Positions 1 to 9,254 are shown, numbered from the stretch's first letter. The stretch: DNA of 64,000 nt from an uncultured Acetatifactor sp. (GCA_910578815.1 CAJTSE010000004.1:161306-225305), one strand, 5' to 3'. Numbers and translations are program-made. The notes: generated from the letters alone by a model not told the origin.

Positions 1-308
1 ATTTATGGTATAATGTCCTTATTCGTGGCAAAGGACGGCCGAATGGCCATCCATACCATGTGTTGTATACCATGCACATCCGCCTTATGTGGTGGCCCTG
101 AGCTATCTTCTGATGCCCACTATTTTAAGAGGCTTCTCAAATTGCCTTTATTACTTTGGCGGTAAACGGCGGCAGAAAGACTTGTCAATGTATCATGGAC
201 GATAATCTCAGGGTTATCGGCAGGGAATTCGGAGTGACGCTGAATGAGGAGATACTGAATTACAGGTCTGACGAGAAATGATTTGTATAGTTAGGAGGAG
301 GGATAAAG
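1..308. other. Left flank with no recognisable gene
   Basis: No complete gene can be supported. A frame open from 129 to the TGA at 279-281 encodes about 50 residues, including an ATG at 195, but has no start with an SD and no family I recognise. It may be the decayed 3' end of an upstream gene. The SD of the next gene (GGAGGAGGG, about 294-302) lies at the end of the stretch. Confidence 0.4.
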
Positions 309-782
309 ATGTATGAGGGAATGAAAGAGAAGGGTAAGATAGATCCCGAATTTGAGTACAGCTGGTACATGGAATCCATAGATCTTCATTGTGAAGGTGT
401 GGAGGATCGGGCACGGGATATTCTGTGGGGAATGTTCCGCGGTGTGCTGCGTTTTGTCACCGGCTACCGATGGCTGGAAGAATGTCCTATGGGGATCAGT
501 CTGGCGGGGATCAGTGTAACTACAGAAGCCAAGCCGAATGAGGCCGGAAAGAATCACCATGATATTCTGGGAAACTGGGACATTATCTTTACCTTTACCC
601 CCTGTGAGGATGCTGAAAAAAAGGCGACGAACCGAAGTACGCTTATGAGCATTGAAAAGAGCATGGAAAGGTTTGTCAGATCCAGGTATGATTTAAAGGA
701 GCCGGAGGATTTAAGCCTGCTTTTGCTGGAGCAGCAGAGGAAGGAATTGGTAGAAAAACATTTTACCGGGGTTACAGAGTAA
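309..782 (+). CDS. Hypothetical protein, 157 aa
   Basis: I do not recognise the family. The protein is acidic and soluble-looking, with no signal peptide or membrane segment. It has a central hydrophobic and aromatic region (about residues 35-60, several W/F/Y/C) and a charged helical C-terminus ending in a Leu-rich stretch and EQQRKELVEKHF. The ATG at 309 follows a strong GGAGGAGG site. It ends 27 bases before the citrate synthase gene and could share its transcript. The reading frame is convincing from length, start signal and codon use; the function is unknown. Confidence 0.75.
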   Translation: MYEGMKEKGKIDPEFEYSWYMESIDLHCEGVEDRARDILWGMFRGVLRFVTGYRWLEECPMGISLAGISVTTEAKPNEAGKNHHDILGNWDIIFTFTPCEDAEKKATNRSTLMSIEKSMERFVRSRYDLKEPEDLSLLLLEQQRKELVEKHFTGVTE

Positions 783-809
783 ATAAAAAAGTAAAAGGAG
801 CGATGTTTA

Positions 810-2159
810 TTGAAGAAGAATGAATTGTATCTGAATGAGTATGCGGCATTGTGCAGAGAGGCGGACAGACTGGAACCGGAGATGTTTGACCGATATGAGG
901 TGCAGAGAGGCCTGCGCGACAAGAACGGAAACGGCGTTGTAACCGGCTTGACCAATATTTCCAGGATTGATTCCTTTAAGATGGTGGACGGCGTAAAGAC
1001 GCCCTGTGAAGGAAAGCTGTGGTATCGAGGTTATGACTGTATTGAACTGGTAGAGGGATTTCGGGGAAAGCATGCGGGGTTTGAAGAGGTGGCATACCTT
1101 TTGCTGTTCGGAAAGCTGCCAACCGCCTCCCAGATGAAGGGATTCAGGGAAATTCTGGCAGCCAGCAGGACCCTTCCCACGAATTTTACCAGAGACGTGA
1201 TCATGAAGGCGCCCAGCAGCGATATTATGAATTCGCTGACAAGAAGTGTGCTGACGCTGGCTTCCTATGATAAAAACTGCAGTGATAACTCTATTGAGAA
1301 CGTACTGCGTCAGTGCATTGCCCTGATTGGCGTGTTTCCCATGCTGGCAGTGTATGGGTATCACGCATATAATCACTATCAAAACGACGAGAGTATGTAT
1401 ATCCATCGTCCGTCCAAAAAGATTTGTACGGCGGAAAATCTGTTAATGATGCTGCGTCCTGATAAAAAGTACACGGATCTGGAGGCAAGGGTGCTTGATA
1501 TTGCGCTGGTGCTGCATATGGAGCATGGGGGCGGTAACAACTCCACCTTTACCACTCGTGTAGTTACTTCCTCCGGCTCGGATACATATTCCGTTATCGC
1601 GGCGGCGCTTTCATCCCTGAAAGGTCCCAAGCACGGCGGGGCCAATATTAAGGTTGTGGAGATGATGCGGGACATCGGAAAAAATGTTTCCGACTGGGAG
1701 GATGAGGATGAGGTAAGAAATTATCTGAAAAAGATACTGAGCAGGGAAGCCTTTGACCGTAAGGGATTAATCTACGGTATGGGGCATGCGGTGTATTCCC
1801 TTTCCGATCCCAGAGCCCAGGTGTTCAAGGGTTTTGTGCAAAAGCTGGCGGAAGCAAAGGGACGAAATAAGGATTTTGCGCTGTATTCCATGATCGAGCG
1901 CATCGCGCCGGAGGTTATCGCAGAAAAAGCGCGCATTTACAAGGGTGTCAGCGCCAATGTGGATTTTTACAGCGGATTTGTGTATAGTATGTTGGAAATT
2001 CCGTTGGAAATGTATACACCCATATTTGCAATCGCGAGGATTGTGGGCTGGAGCGCTCATAGGATCGAAGAGCTGATTAATATGGATAAGATCATCCGTC
2101 CTGCTTATAAGAGCGTTATGGAAGAGCAGGATTATGTGGCTATAGAAGACAGATCATAA
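810..2159 (+). CDS. gltA: Citrate synthase (citrate/2-methylcitrate synthase family)
   Basis: Condenses acetyl-CoA with oxaloacetate in the cytoplasm, the first step towards 2-oxoglutarate and glutamate. The 449 aa length fits the longer citrate synthases usual in Clostridia. Visible family motifs are MEHGGGNNST (His239), GPKHGGAN (His275), GMGHAVYSLSDPRAQ (His326) and VDFYSG (Asp385); His275, His326 and Asp385 match the usual catalytic triad. The start is a TTG at 810, 9 bases after AGGAG at 796-800; the first downstream ATG codons lack an SD. No aconitase or isocitrate dehydrogenase gene is next to it in the window. Use of 2-methylcitrate chemistry cannot be excluded from sequence alone. 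Confidence 0.95.
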   Translation: MKKNELYLNEYAALCREADRLEPEMFDRYEVQRGLRDKNGNGVVTGLTNISRIDSFKMVDGVKTPCEGKLWYRGYDCIELVEGFRGKHAGFEEVAYLLLFGKLPTASQMKGFREILAASRTLPTNFTRDVIMKAPSSDIMNSLTRSVLTLASYDKNCSDNSIENVLRQCIALIGVFPMLAVYGYHAYNHYQNDESMYIHRPSKKICTAENLLMMLRPDKKYTDLEARVLDIALVLHMEHGGGNNSTFTTRVVTSSGSDTYSVIAAALSSLKGPKHGGANIKVVEMMRDIGKNVSDWEDEDEVRNYLKKILSREAFDRKGLIYGMGHAVYSLSDPRAQVFKGFVQKLAEAKGRNKDFALYSMIERIAPEVIAEKARIYKGVSANVDFYSGFVYSMLEIPLEMYTPIFAIARIVGWSAHRIEELINMDKIIRPAYKSVMEEQDYVAIEDRS

Positions 2160-2252
2160 AAAGACGGATAAGAGCTGGCAGACTGCAAATACTATAGAAA
2201 CGGCTTTTATGATAGATATTGCTTAAATTTGCGGGTAAACAGGCAGGATTTC

Positions 2253-3371
2253 ATGATGGGCACAGTGCTTGAATATATAAAAGAATACGGTAAATATTCC
2301 TTTCGGGAGAAGCCCATGACCGAGGTGGACAGCCTGGCTCTCTGCCAGCTGTCTTACTTGAAATTTGACGGCATGGTGCCGGATGTGAAAGAGAACTGTA
2401 ATTCCGTAACACTGGAAAGCTTAAAGCAGCATCTTGATTACGAAAGGCTGTTTGCGGATGTGCGCTATGAAGAGGTCAACCGGGCGCTGATTGAGGGAAT
2501 GCTGGCGGCGGATAGATTTCGGGACCTGCAGCTGAACTACTATGTCAACGAGATCGAGAAGGAGTGCGAGACGCAGTTTTCCGCAGTTACCTATACCTTA
2601 AACGACGGGACGGTTTATGTGGCATATCGAGGAACGGATGAGACGCTCGTGGGCTGGAAAGAGGATTTCAACATGGCATTTCTTTCGCCGGTGCCCGGAC
2701 AGGAGTTCAGTGTAGGTTATTTGAACGCAGTTGCGGAAAGGATCCAGGGGGCCTTTTATCTGGGCGGTCATTCCAAGGGTGGAAATCTTGCGGTATATGC
2801 CGCCATGAACTGTGACTTGGAGATACGGGAAAGAATTGTAAAGATTTTTAATCTGGACGGACCGGGATTCCGCCCGGAAGTTTTAGAAGCCTGTGGCTAT
2901 AACAGGATAGCGGAGAAAGTGATCAAAATTCTGCCTCATTCCTCCCTGGTAGGTATGCTTTTTGAGTCGGACATGCGTTATAAGGTGGTGGAGAGTAAAA
3001 CCTTTGGGCTGATGCAGCATGATCCGTACACCTGGCTGGTGGAGGGGGATCATTTAAAGGCGGTAGATGACATCTATGAGCGCAGGAAGAAAATGGATAA
3101 TACCCTGAACCGATGGATCCTGTCCTTAAGCGAGGAACAGCTTAAAACCTTTGTGGATACTCTGTTTCAGGTAATATCCGCTTCCAAGGCAGATAATCTA
3201 ATAGATATGACTGCGGAATGGAAGCGGAGTATGAACGGGATCATCGCGGCGTTGAAGGAGATCGACGACGAAACGGCAAAGATACTGAAGGCTGTTGTCA
3301 AGGCGCTGTTTGACGTTGCTTCACAATCAAGGAAACAAAATAAGCCAGGACGGCCCCGCCGGAAAGGATAG
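2253..3371 (+). CDS. DUF2974 (Mbeg1-like) lipase-fold protein
   Basis: Predicted alpha/beta-hydrolase-fold protein of the DUF2974 family (about 372 aa from ATG 2253). The nucleophile elbow is GGHSKGGNLA with Ser174, preceded by a YRGTDET segment and followed by the NLDGPGF segment typical of the family. No signal peptide or membrane helix is seen, so it is probably cytoplasmic. The frame is open from a TTG at 2229, but that codon lacks an SD. AGGCAGG at 2241-2247 precedes ATGs at 2253 and 2256, which I prefer. The substrate is unknown. The 3' end overlaps the convergent amidotransferase gene by 74 bases. Confidence 0.85.
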   Translation: MMGTVLEYIKEYGKYSFREKPMTEVDSLALCQLSYLKFDGMVPDVKENCNSVTLESLKQHLDYERLFADVRYEEVNRALIEGMLAADRFRDLQLNYYVNEIEKECETQFSAVTYTLNDGTVYVAYRGTDETLVGWKEDFNMAFLSPVPGQEFSVGYLNAVAERIQGAFYLGGHSKGGNLAVYAAMNCDLEIRERIVKIFNLDGPGFRPEVLEACGYNRIAEKVIKILPHSSLVGMLFESDMRYKVVESKTFGLMQHDPYTWLVEGDHLKAVDDIYERRKKMDNTLNRWILSLSEEQLKTFVDTLFQVISASKADNLIDMTAEWKRSMNGIIAALKEIDDETAKILKAVVKALFDVASQSRKQNKPGRPRRKG

Positions 3372-3954
3372 TTCGTTTTGGGTCCAGACGTTCCGGATGC
3401 CATTGGACGCCGAGAATGGGCAGGCTTTCGTGGGCGACCGCCTCCGGGCAGAAATCCTTGGGACAGTGCTGCACGATTCGCAGTCCGCGTCCGGGTCTGC
3501 CGATGGACTGGTGATGGGCGCTGTTTACAACGGCGTTCGACCCGTACAGGTGATACAGCCAGGAGCCTCTTTCTATGATCGTGGAATGGTATTGGTCGCC
3601 GTCCTGATATTTGTGGTACTCCGCAGAAGGCAGGTCTTGTATAACGGTGCCGCCTAAACCCACATTGACGACCTGCATGCCCTTGCAGATACCGAGGATG
3701 GGTTTGCCGTTTCGGACAAACAGATCAAAGGCCTGAAACTGCAGGACATCCAATTCGGTGTCAATGTTGCTTGAGCCTCTATTTTTTTCTCCAAAGAAGG
3801 CGGGAGTGATGTCCCCGCCGCCGGGAAGGATCAGGCCGTCGCAGTCAGCAAGTTCTCCCGAATTCAGAGTAACCAGCGGTTCCATGCCGCCTGCCGCTAC
3901 ATAGCGGACATAATTTTCCGTGGCATTTCTTTTTCCGGCAATCGCAATTTTCAT
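3298..3954 (-). CDS. Class-I glutamine amidotransferase, peptidase C26 (gamma-glutamyl-GABA hydrolase-like)
   Basis: 218 aa member of the peptidase C26 family, which hydrolyses gamma-glutamyl amide bonds (for example gamma-glutamyl-GABA). The catalytic Cys90 lies in GICKGMQVVN and the His/Glu pair in GVQWHPE (His186, Glu188). The oxyanion-type LILPGGGDITP motif is at about residues 41-51. The length is slightly shorter than PuuD (about 250 aa), as in many Firmicutes members. The start ATG at 3954 is preceded by AGAGGA, which is the end of the structured repeat at 3959-4055. It is convergent with, and overlaps, the DUF2974 gene. The exact substrate is inferred only at family level. Confidence 0.88.
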   Translation of the reverse strand: MKIAIAGKRNATENYVRYVAAGGMEPLVTLNSGELADCDGLILPGGGDITPAFFGEKNRGSSNIDTELDVLQFQAFDLFVRNGKPILGICKGMQVVNVGLGGTVIQDLPSAEYHKYQDGDQYHSTIIERGSWLYHLYGSNAVVNSAHHQSIGRPGRGLRIVQHCPKDFCPEAVAHESLPILGVQWHPERLDPKRTILSGGAVLAYFVSLIVKQRQTAP

Positions 3955-3958
3955 TTAT

Positions 3959-4055
3959 CCTCTCATTCCGCCGCGTAAGCGGCATCTAAATCTGTGGGAA
4001 CTTTGGGACGCGCAGCGTCACAAATTCCGAGATTGAAAATGATAATTTTCAATCT
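3959..4055 (-). repeat. Structured SD-bearing intergenic repeat, copy A
   Basis: Read on the minus strand this about 97-bp element contains three stem-loops: GATTGAAAA/TTTTCAATC, GACGC-tgc-GCGTC and GCCGC-ttac-GCGGC. It ends in GGAATGAGAGGA, whose AGAGGA is the SD of the amidotransferase gene starting at 3954. A second copy lies at 37914-38010 on the plus strand with only scattered substitutions, again ending 3 bases before a start codon. It could be a cis-regulatory RNA or a mobile repeat that has supplied translation signals. Confidence 0.8.
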
Positions 4056-4106
4056 TCCTCACTTTTCAGTTAAAGAAGCTGAATCTGATTTGTTTTACAG
4101 TATATG

Positions 4107-4135
4107 TTGTGAGGCATGGAAAAATCTGCTATAAT
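4107..4135 (+). promoter_or_regulatory. Sigma-A-type promoter for the YfhO-like gene
   Basis: TTGTGA at 4107-4112 and a perfect TATAAT at 4130-4135 are separated by 17 bases, 33 bases upstream of the gene. Confidence 0.65.
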
Positions 4136-4168
4136 GTGGAATAAATATTTTAAAATCTGAGGCTTGGA

Positions 4169-6685
4169 TTGTTTATGAAGAAAATAAAAGTTAAGCCGGA
4201 AAATGCAGTGCAGATTTCGGCTTTTTTACTGCCGGCAGCTCTGATGCTTGTTCTTTTTATGATAAAGCGGATCTATCCCTTTGGGGACAGAAGTTTTCTG
4301 TCCGGGGATTTGTATCATCAGTATATGCCCTTTTTCAGTGAACTTCTGCATAAGGTAAAAGGCGGGGAAAACCTGAACTTTTCTTTTCATGCAGGAATCG
4401 GCTCTAATTTTCTTGCGCTTTTTGCTTATTATCTTGCCAGTCCGTTCCATATATTGGGTTTGATAACAGGTGAGGCACATCTGGTGGAGTTTTTAGGTTA
4501 TATCGTGGTCATAAAGACTGGACTCTGCGGCCTGACGGCGTGTCTGTATTTTCAGAGACATTTTCACACAAAAGATATTGCCGTTCTGTTTTTTTCCATG
4601 TTTTATGCCTTTTCAGGGTTTATGGCGGCGTATAATTACAATATTATGTGGCTGGACTGTGTATGGGTGCTTCCCTTGATTCTGCTTGGTCTTGAGAGGC
4701 TGGTGAAGGAGGGAAAATGTGGTCTTTACTGCCTGACTTTGGCGTTTTCCATCTATACAAATTATTATCTGTCTATTATGATCTGTATTTTCCTGGTGCT
4801 GTACTTCGCGGTGCTTTTGATTACGGAAAAGGGGAATCGTCTGCGCAGGATTGGGAACTTTGCAGTCTTTTCTCTTTTGGCGGGGGGCATGGCGGCGGTG
4901 TTACTGATTCCTTCCGTCTGTGCCATTCTGCAGACGGACTTCGGCAACGCGGATTTTCCGAAGAAGGTGGAATCTTATTTTTCCGTGCTGGATATGCTGG
5001 CCAGACACTGCGTCTGTGTTTACACGGAGCGGGGGCTGGACCACTGGCCAAACATTTACTGTGGCAGCGCGGTGCTGATGCTGATCCCCATGTATTTGAT
5101 GAATAAAAGAATCTCCATGCGGGAGAAGTTCTGCAGGCTGGGCCTGGCAGGATTTTTGCTGATCAGCTTTTCTACCAATATATTAAATTTTATCTGGCAT
5201 GGCCTGAATTATCCGGATTCCCTTCCGGCAAGACAGTCCTTTCTTTATGTATTTCTGGTGCTGGTGATGTGTTATGATGCATGGCATCATCTGCAGGAGG
5301 CCGAGGCACAGCAGATTTTGTACGGTTATCTTTTCGGGGTGGTCTTTTGTCTTTTCTGTGAGAAATTTATAAATCATGAGGATTTTGAGCCGGGAGTCAA
5401 GCTGCTGACTCTGTTGTTTTTAACGATGTACGCGGTTCTTCTATACCTGTATCGGACAAAGCAGGCGAAAAATGTCAGGTGGGGAATCTGCGTGGTGGTC
5501 TTGGCAGCAGTGCTGGCGGAGTGTGGCGCGAATACCTGGGATACCAGTATCGGAACCACCAGCCGCTCTGCTTATCTGGGGCAGCAGGCGGATTATAGGG
5601 AACTGTATGAGCTGACCCAGGCGAGGGAGGATAGTTTTTACAGGGTGGAGAAATTTACCCGCAAGACAAAGAATGACGCTACGCTGACGGGATACCCTTC
5701 GGCCAGTGTATTTTCTTCTACATTGAATTCAGATGTGATGGATTTGTATACCAGGCTAGGTATGCGCCACAGCAAGGTATACTATAGCTTTGACGGTGCT
5801 ACGGGGCTTACTTCGGCGCTGCTCAATGTGGATTATATGTTTGGGGAGTCGGATGCTTATGAATGCAGTCTTTATACCCGGCTGGCGCAAAGCGGTGATA
5901 TTTTCCTGTATGAGTGTAACGCGGCTCTGCCCTTTGGCTACACGGCGCCTGTGGGCTTTGATATACCGGAAGGGTATGAGAATCAGCCTGTAACCTTACA
6001 GAATCAGATGGTAAGGGAACTGGGAGTCTCTGGGCAGCTGTTTCGCAGTATGCAGAAGACGGCGGTGGGGGACGATATACAGTTTACCCCTAAGGAGGGC
6101 GGAATTTATTATGGCCTGGTGACAGCCTCCGGAACAGGTAAGATCAAATGTATCGGCGGCAGCAGGGATGAAGAGACCTTTGGAGATTTAAAAAAGGGAT
6201 GTATCCTGTATCTGGGATACCTGGAAAAGGGGCAGACCATCACTTTGACGAATGGCGACGAAAAGGATGAAACGCCGAAAATATCAGCGGCTATTTACCG
6301 GATGGACGAGAGCGTGCTGGAGGAAGCTTTGGCGGTGCTTTCAAAGGATCATCTGGAAGAGATGGAATGGGGGAGCGACGTGCTTTCGGGCCGGATTTCT
6401 CTGGATGAGTCAAGAAGGCTGGTACTGTCCGTGCCCTATGAGGACGGCTGGACAGTATGGATCAACGGGGAAGAAACAGAAGGCGAGCTGTTCGGCGGCT
6501 GCCTGATGGCCTTTGATCTGGAGCCGGGAGAATATGAAATCAGGATGAAATACCGTCCGGCAGGAGCGATTGCAGGCATTGTGGTCACAGTGTTGAGTAT
6601 TGCTGTATTTGCAGGAATTATGGTGCTGAACAGGAGGCATTGTGCGCACCGGAATGTGGCAGTTAAGGCGAATGAGCCCTCATAA
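4169..6685 (+). CDS. YfhO family membrane protein
   Basis: Large polytopic membrane protein of the YfhO family (838 aa), implicated in cell-surface glycan or lipid glycosylation in Firmicutes. About a dozen hydrophobic helices fill residues 15-460, with the early family signature SGDLYHQYMPFF (about residues 45-56). A large extracytoplasmic region follows (about 470-805), then a C-terminal helix (IVVTVLSIAVFAGIMVL) and a basic tail. The start may be TTG 4169 (6 bases after GAGG at 4159-4162) or ATG 4175. It has its own promoter and a downstream hairpin, so it is probably monocistronic. The sugar substrate is not deducible. Confidence 0.88.
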   Translation: MFMKKIKVKPENAVQISAFLLPAALMLVLFMIKRIYPFGDRSFLSGDLYHQYMPFFSELLHKVKGGENLNFSFHAGIGSNFLALFAYYLASPFHILGLITGEAHLVEFLGYIVVIKTGLCGLTACLYFQRHFHTKDIAVLFFSMFYAFSGFMAAYNYNIMWLDCVWVLPLILLGLERLVKEGKCGLYCLTLAFSIYTNYYLSIMICIFLVLYFAVLLITEKGNRLRRIGNFAVFSLLAGGMAAVLLIPSVCAILQTDFGNADFPKKVESYFSVLDMLARHCVCVYTERGLDHWPNIYCGSAVLMLIPMYLMNKRISMREKFCRLGLAGFLLISFSTNILNFIWHGLNYPDSLPARQSFLYVFLVLVMCYDAWHHLQEAEAQQILYGYLFGVVFCLFCEKFINHEDFEPGVKLLTLLFLTMYAVLLYLYRTKQAKNVRWGICVVVLAAVLAECGANTWDTSIGTTSRSAYLGQQADYRELYELTQAREDSFYRVEKFTRKTKNDATLTGYPSASVFSSTLNSDVMDLYTRLGMRHSKVYYSFDGATGLTSALLNVDYMFGESDAYECSLYTRLAQSGDIFLYECNAALPFGYTAPVGFDIPEGYENQPVTLQNQMVRELGVSGQLFRSMQKTAVGDDIQFTPKEGGIYYGLVTASGTGKIKCIGGSRDEETFGDLKKGCILYLGYLEKGQTITLTNGDEKDETPKISAAIYRMDESVLEEALAVLSKDHLEEMEWGSDVLSGRISLDESRRLVLSVPYEDGWTVWINGEETEGELFGGCLMAFDLEPGEYEIRMKYRPAGAIAGIVVTVLSIAVFAGIMVLNRRHCAHRNVAVKANEPS

Positions 6686-6689
6686 TTGT

Positions 6690-6715
6690 ATGAGTCCTCC
6701 ATACGGGGGACTCAT
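6690..6715 (+). terminator. Hairpin terminator after the YfhO-like gene
   Basis: An 11-bp stem (ATGAGTCCTCC with GGGGGACTCAT, loop ATAC) begins 4 bases after the stop codon. The following tract is A/T-rich but not a pure U run, so efficiency is uncertain. Confidence 0.6.
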
Positions 6716-6776
6716 ATTATGTTACATGGCAGGGGCTTCTCAAAAACGGTCAACGGGGGTATAGTGGGAAGTATGA

Positions 6777-6838
6777 AAGGCGAAAAGATATTCTAAGGTT
6801 GAAAAGAACGCAACCTAAGAAAATCTAAGTTTCGCCTT
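6777..6838. repeat. Nested inverted repeat
   Basis: Outer arms AAGGCGAAA (6777-6785) and TTTCGCCTT (6830-6838) enclose inner arms TCTAAGGTTG (6792-6801) and CAACCTAAGA (6811-6820, one mismatch). The outer-arm sequence recurs as AAGGCGAAA at about 6915 before the TetR gene and as GTGAAAGGCGAAAAG after the ABC permease (about 9252), so it may be a remnant of a dispersed element around this operon. Confidence 0.55.
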
Positions 6839-6937
6839 GAAGTACGCAAAATCAGCGTTCTTCCTGGAACTTTAATCGTATGCAGACAAGTTCGTTTTAG
6901 AAGGCAATTCTTCCTAAGGCGAAAGAAGGTAGAAACA

Positions 6938-7561
6938 ATGAACGAAAAATTTTATCTCCTGCCAGTGGAAAAGCAGCAGAAAATGATGGATGCAGGTTTT
7001 AGGGTGTTCGGGCAAAATTCCTATCGCAAAAGCCCTATGCAGGAAATCGCGGATCATGCCGGAATCAGCAAATCTCTGTTGTTTCATTATTTTACCAACA
7101 AGAGGGAGCTGTATCTTTTTCTGTGGGACCGGGCATGTGGTATAACCATGGAGTATCTTACGAAATATGGCTGTTATGAATCAAATGATCTGTTTGAGAT
7201 GATGGAGCGGGGAATGCGGGCCAAAATTTACTTAATGAAGAAATATCCTGAAATGACAGCTTTTGTGGTCAAGGCGTTTTATGAGAAGGATCCGGAGATC
7301 TGCCCGGCAATCCAAGAGAGTTACCGAAAGTATTTCGGCATAAAGGCCAGGGACGCATTTATCGGGGTTGATCCTGGAGATTTCGTGGAAGGGCTGGATC
7401 TGCAGCTGATGCACCGGGAAATGTATCTGGCCACCGAGGGCTATCTCTGGGAAGTATTCCAGCGAGGGGAAGAATTGGACGTGCTTAAGCTGGAAAAGGA
7501 TTTTGGAGAAATGCTGGCGTTTTGGAAGAAAATTTATCTGAAACAAGGTTGTGTGGTGTAA
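6938..7561 (+). CDS. TetR/AcrR family transcriptional regulator
   Basis: 207 aa one-component repressor. The N-terminal helix-turn-helix spans about residues 8-55, with QEIADHAGISKSLLFHYFTNKRELY as the recognition region; that whole stretch is typical of TetR proteins. The C-terminal ligand/dimer domain is helical and aromatic-rich. The ATG at 6938 follows GAAGG. It is immediately upstream (about 25 bases) of an ABC ATPase/permease pair on the same strand, so it most likely controls that exporter and itself. Confidence 0.9.
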   Translation: MNEKFYLLPVEKQQKMMDAGFRVFGQNSYRKSPMQEIADHAGISKSLLFHYFTNKRELYLFLWDRACGITMEYLTKYGCYESNDLFEMMERGMRAKIYLMKKYPEMTAFVVKAFYEKDPEICPAIQESYRKYFGIKARDAFIGVDPGDFVEGLDLQLMHREMYLATEGYLWEVFQRGEELDVLKLEKDFGEMLAFWKKIYLKQGCVV

Positions 7562-7585
7562 AAGATTTCGTGAATGGAGGGCAGC

Positions 7586-8488
7586 ATGAGTACAGAAAAA
7601 AACGCGATAGAAACCAGAGGACTTACGAAGCTGTACGGCAGAGCAAGGGGAATTACCGATGTGGACTTAACCGTGCCGGAGGGAGATTTCCTGGGGTTTA
7701 TCGGGCCGAACGGCGCGGGAAAGAGTACCACCATCCGGATTCTGCTGGGCCTGATTGCGCCCACGGGCGGGGAGGCAAGGATATTCGGAGAGGATGTGCG
7801 CGGGAAGCGTACCGAGCTGCTTGCCAGGATCGGCTATATGCCGTCGGAGGCTTCCTTTTACCGGGGAATGAGAGTGGCAGAGGTCCTGAAATATTCTGCC
7901 GGTCTGCGGAAACAGGATTGCGCGGAGGAAGCCGGACGGCTTTGCGAGAGGCTGGGGCTGGATGTGAGTAAAAGGGTGGAGCAGCTGTCTCTGGGCAATC
8001 GGAAAAAGGTGTCTATCGTCTGTGCGCTGCAGCACAATCCGGAACTGTGTATTCTGGACGAGCCGACGAGCGGCCTGGATCCGTTGATACAGCGGGAGTT
8101 TTACAGGATTCTGCAAGAGCGCAATAAAGCCGGAGCAACGATTTTTCTGTCTTCCCATGTGCTTTCGGAGATACAGAAGTATTGCAGACATGCCGCTGTA
8201 ATCAGAGAGGGTCGGATATTGGCCTGTGACAGCGTAGAGAGTTTGGGACACACTAACGCCAAAAATGTAACCCTGTGGGGAGTTACTGCGCCGCCGGCGC
8301 TGGAGGGAATCAGAAATGTAAAGGCGGAAGACGGCGGAGTCAGCTTCCTGTACAGCGGAGAAGCGGGGAAACTGCTGAATGCCCTTGTGCGTCTGCCAGT
8401 TACCGATATAAATATCACGGAGCCTGATCTGGAAGAAATTTTTATGCACTACTACAAGGAGGAATCCCATGACAATATTGAAGCATGA
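7586..8488 (+). CDS. ABC transporter ATP-binding protein
   Basis: About 300 aa ATPase subunit of an ABC-2 type exporter. Walker A is GPNGAGKST, the signature motif LSLGNRKK, Walker B CILDEPTSGLDP, and the switch His lies in SSHVLSE. A roughly 80-residue C-terminal extension is usual for drug or antibiotic exporter ATPases of this class. The ATG at 7586 has GGAGG at 7576-7580 (5-base spacing), so I prefer it over the in-frame ATG at 7574. The 3' end overlaps the permease gene by 20 bases, indicating translational coupling. The substrate is unknown. Confidence 0.93.
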   Translation: MSTEKNAIETRGLTKLYGRARGITDVDLTVPEGDFLGFIGPNGAGKSTTIRILLGLIAPTGGEARIFGEDVRGKRTELLARIGYMPSEASFYRGMRVAEVLKYSAGLRKQDCAEEAGRLCERLGLDVSKRVEQLSLGNRKKVSIVCALQHNPELCILDEPTSGLDPLIQREFYRILQERNKAGATIFLSSHVLSEIQKYCRHAAVIREGRILACDSVESLGHTNAKNVTLWGVTAPPALEGIRNVKAEDGGVSFLYSGEAGKLLNALVRLPVTDINITEPDLEEIFMHYYKEESHDNIEA

Positions 8489-9254
8489 AATAAAGCAGGG
8501 AAGAAACACATTGCTGATTTGGACGGCAGCCGTGGCTTTCCTGATGGGAATCTGCGTTTTGATTTATCCGGAAATGTCAAAACAGATGGGGGAGATCAGC
8601 CAGTCCTTTGCCAATATGGGAGGCTTCTCCGCGGCATTTGGCATGGACAAAATCAACTTTGGAGAATTTACTGGATTTTTTGGTGTGGAGTGTGGCAATA
8701 TCCTGGGCCTGGGTGGGGCATTCTATGCGGCGCTGCTGGGTATTTCAGCACTGTCCGTGGAAGAAGGACAGCATACGGCGGAGTTTCTGCTGACTCATCC
8801 TGTAAGCAGGAGCAGTGTGGTCGCCCAGAAGCTGCTTTCGGTATTTGCCCAGGTTACAATTCTCAATGCAGCGGCGGCTGCGGTTACGGCGCTGAGCGTG
8901 CTTGCCATCGGGGAAAAGCCGGATGGAAAGCTGCTGGGATTGATGTTTCTTGCATACTTCATTATGCAGGTGGAAACGGCAGCGGTCTGCTTTGGTATTT
9001 CGGCCTTTATGAGGGGCGGCGGACCGGGCTTAGGGTTGGGGCTGGCGGCAATATTTTATTTTCTGAACCTTGTGGCCAATCTCACGGAGAAGGCCGGATT
9101 TTTAAAGTATTTTACACCCTTTGGCTATACGGACAGCGCGGATATTATCATTAGCGGACGGCTTGAACCGGGGTATCTTGCAGTGGGGCTGGCGGCAGCT
9201 GCTTTGGGGATTGCTGCCGGCTTTTGGCAATACGGGAGGAAGGACATAGCGTGA
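8469..9254 (+). CDS. ABC-2 type permease
   Basis: 261 aa membrane subunit partner of the preceding ATPase. Six hydrophobic segments are apparent, the first at about residues 16-34 after a short basic N-terminus, and the last (YLAVGLAAAALGIAAGFW) near the C-terminus. The protein contains the ALSVEEGQHTAEFLLTHPVSR segment typical of ABC-2 permeases after the second helix. The SD for this ATG (AAGGAGG) lies inside the ATPase gene. Together with the TetR gene it forms a regulator-ATPase-permease operon. Confidence 0.9.
   Translation: MTILKHEIKQGRNTLLIWTAAVAFLMGICVLIYPEMSKQMGEISQSFANMGGFSAAFGMDKINFGEFTGFFGVECGNILGLGGAFYAALLGISALSVEEGQHTAEFLLTHPVSRSSVVAQKLLSVFAQVTILNAAAAAVTALSVLAIGEKPDGKLLGLMFLAYFIMQVETAAVCFGISAFMRGGGPGLGLGLAAIFYFLNLVANLTEKAGFLKYFTPFGYTDSADIIISGRLEPGYLAVGLAAAALGIAAGFWQYGRKDIA

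Noticed and set aside
7667..8509. 280-codon open frame antisense to the ABC ATPase
   Set aside because: It is a mirror of a highly biased coding strand; the sense frame has all ABC motifs. The same applies to long antisense frames at 10315-10995, 21225-21962, 22179-22907 and 57508-58434.
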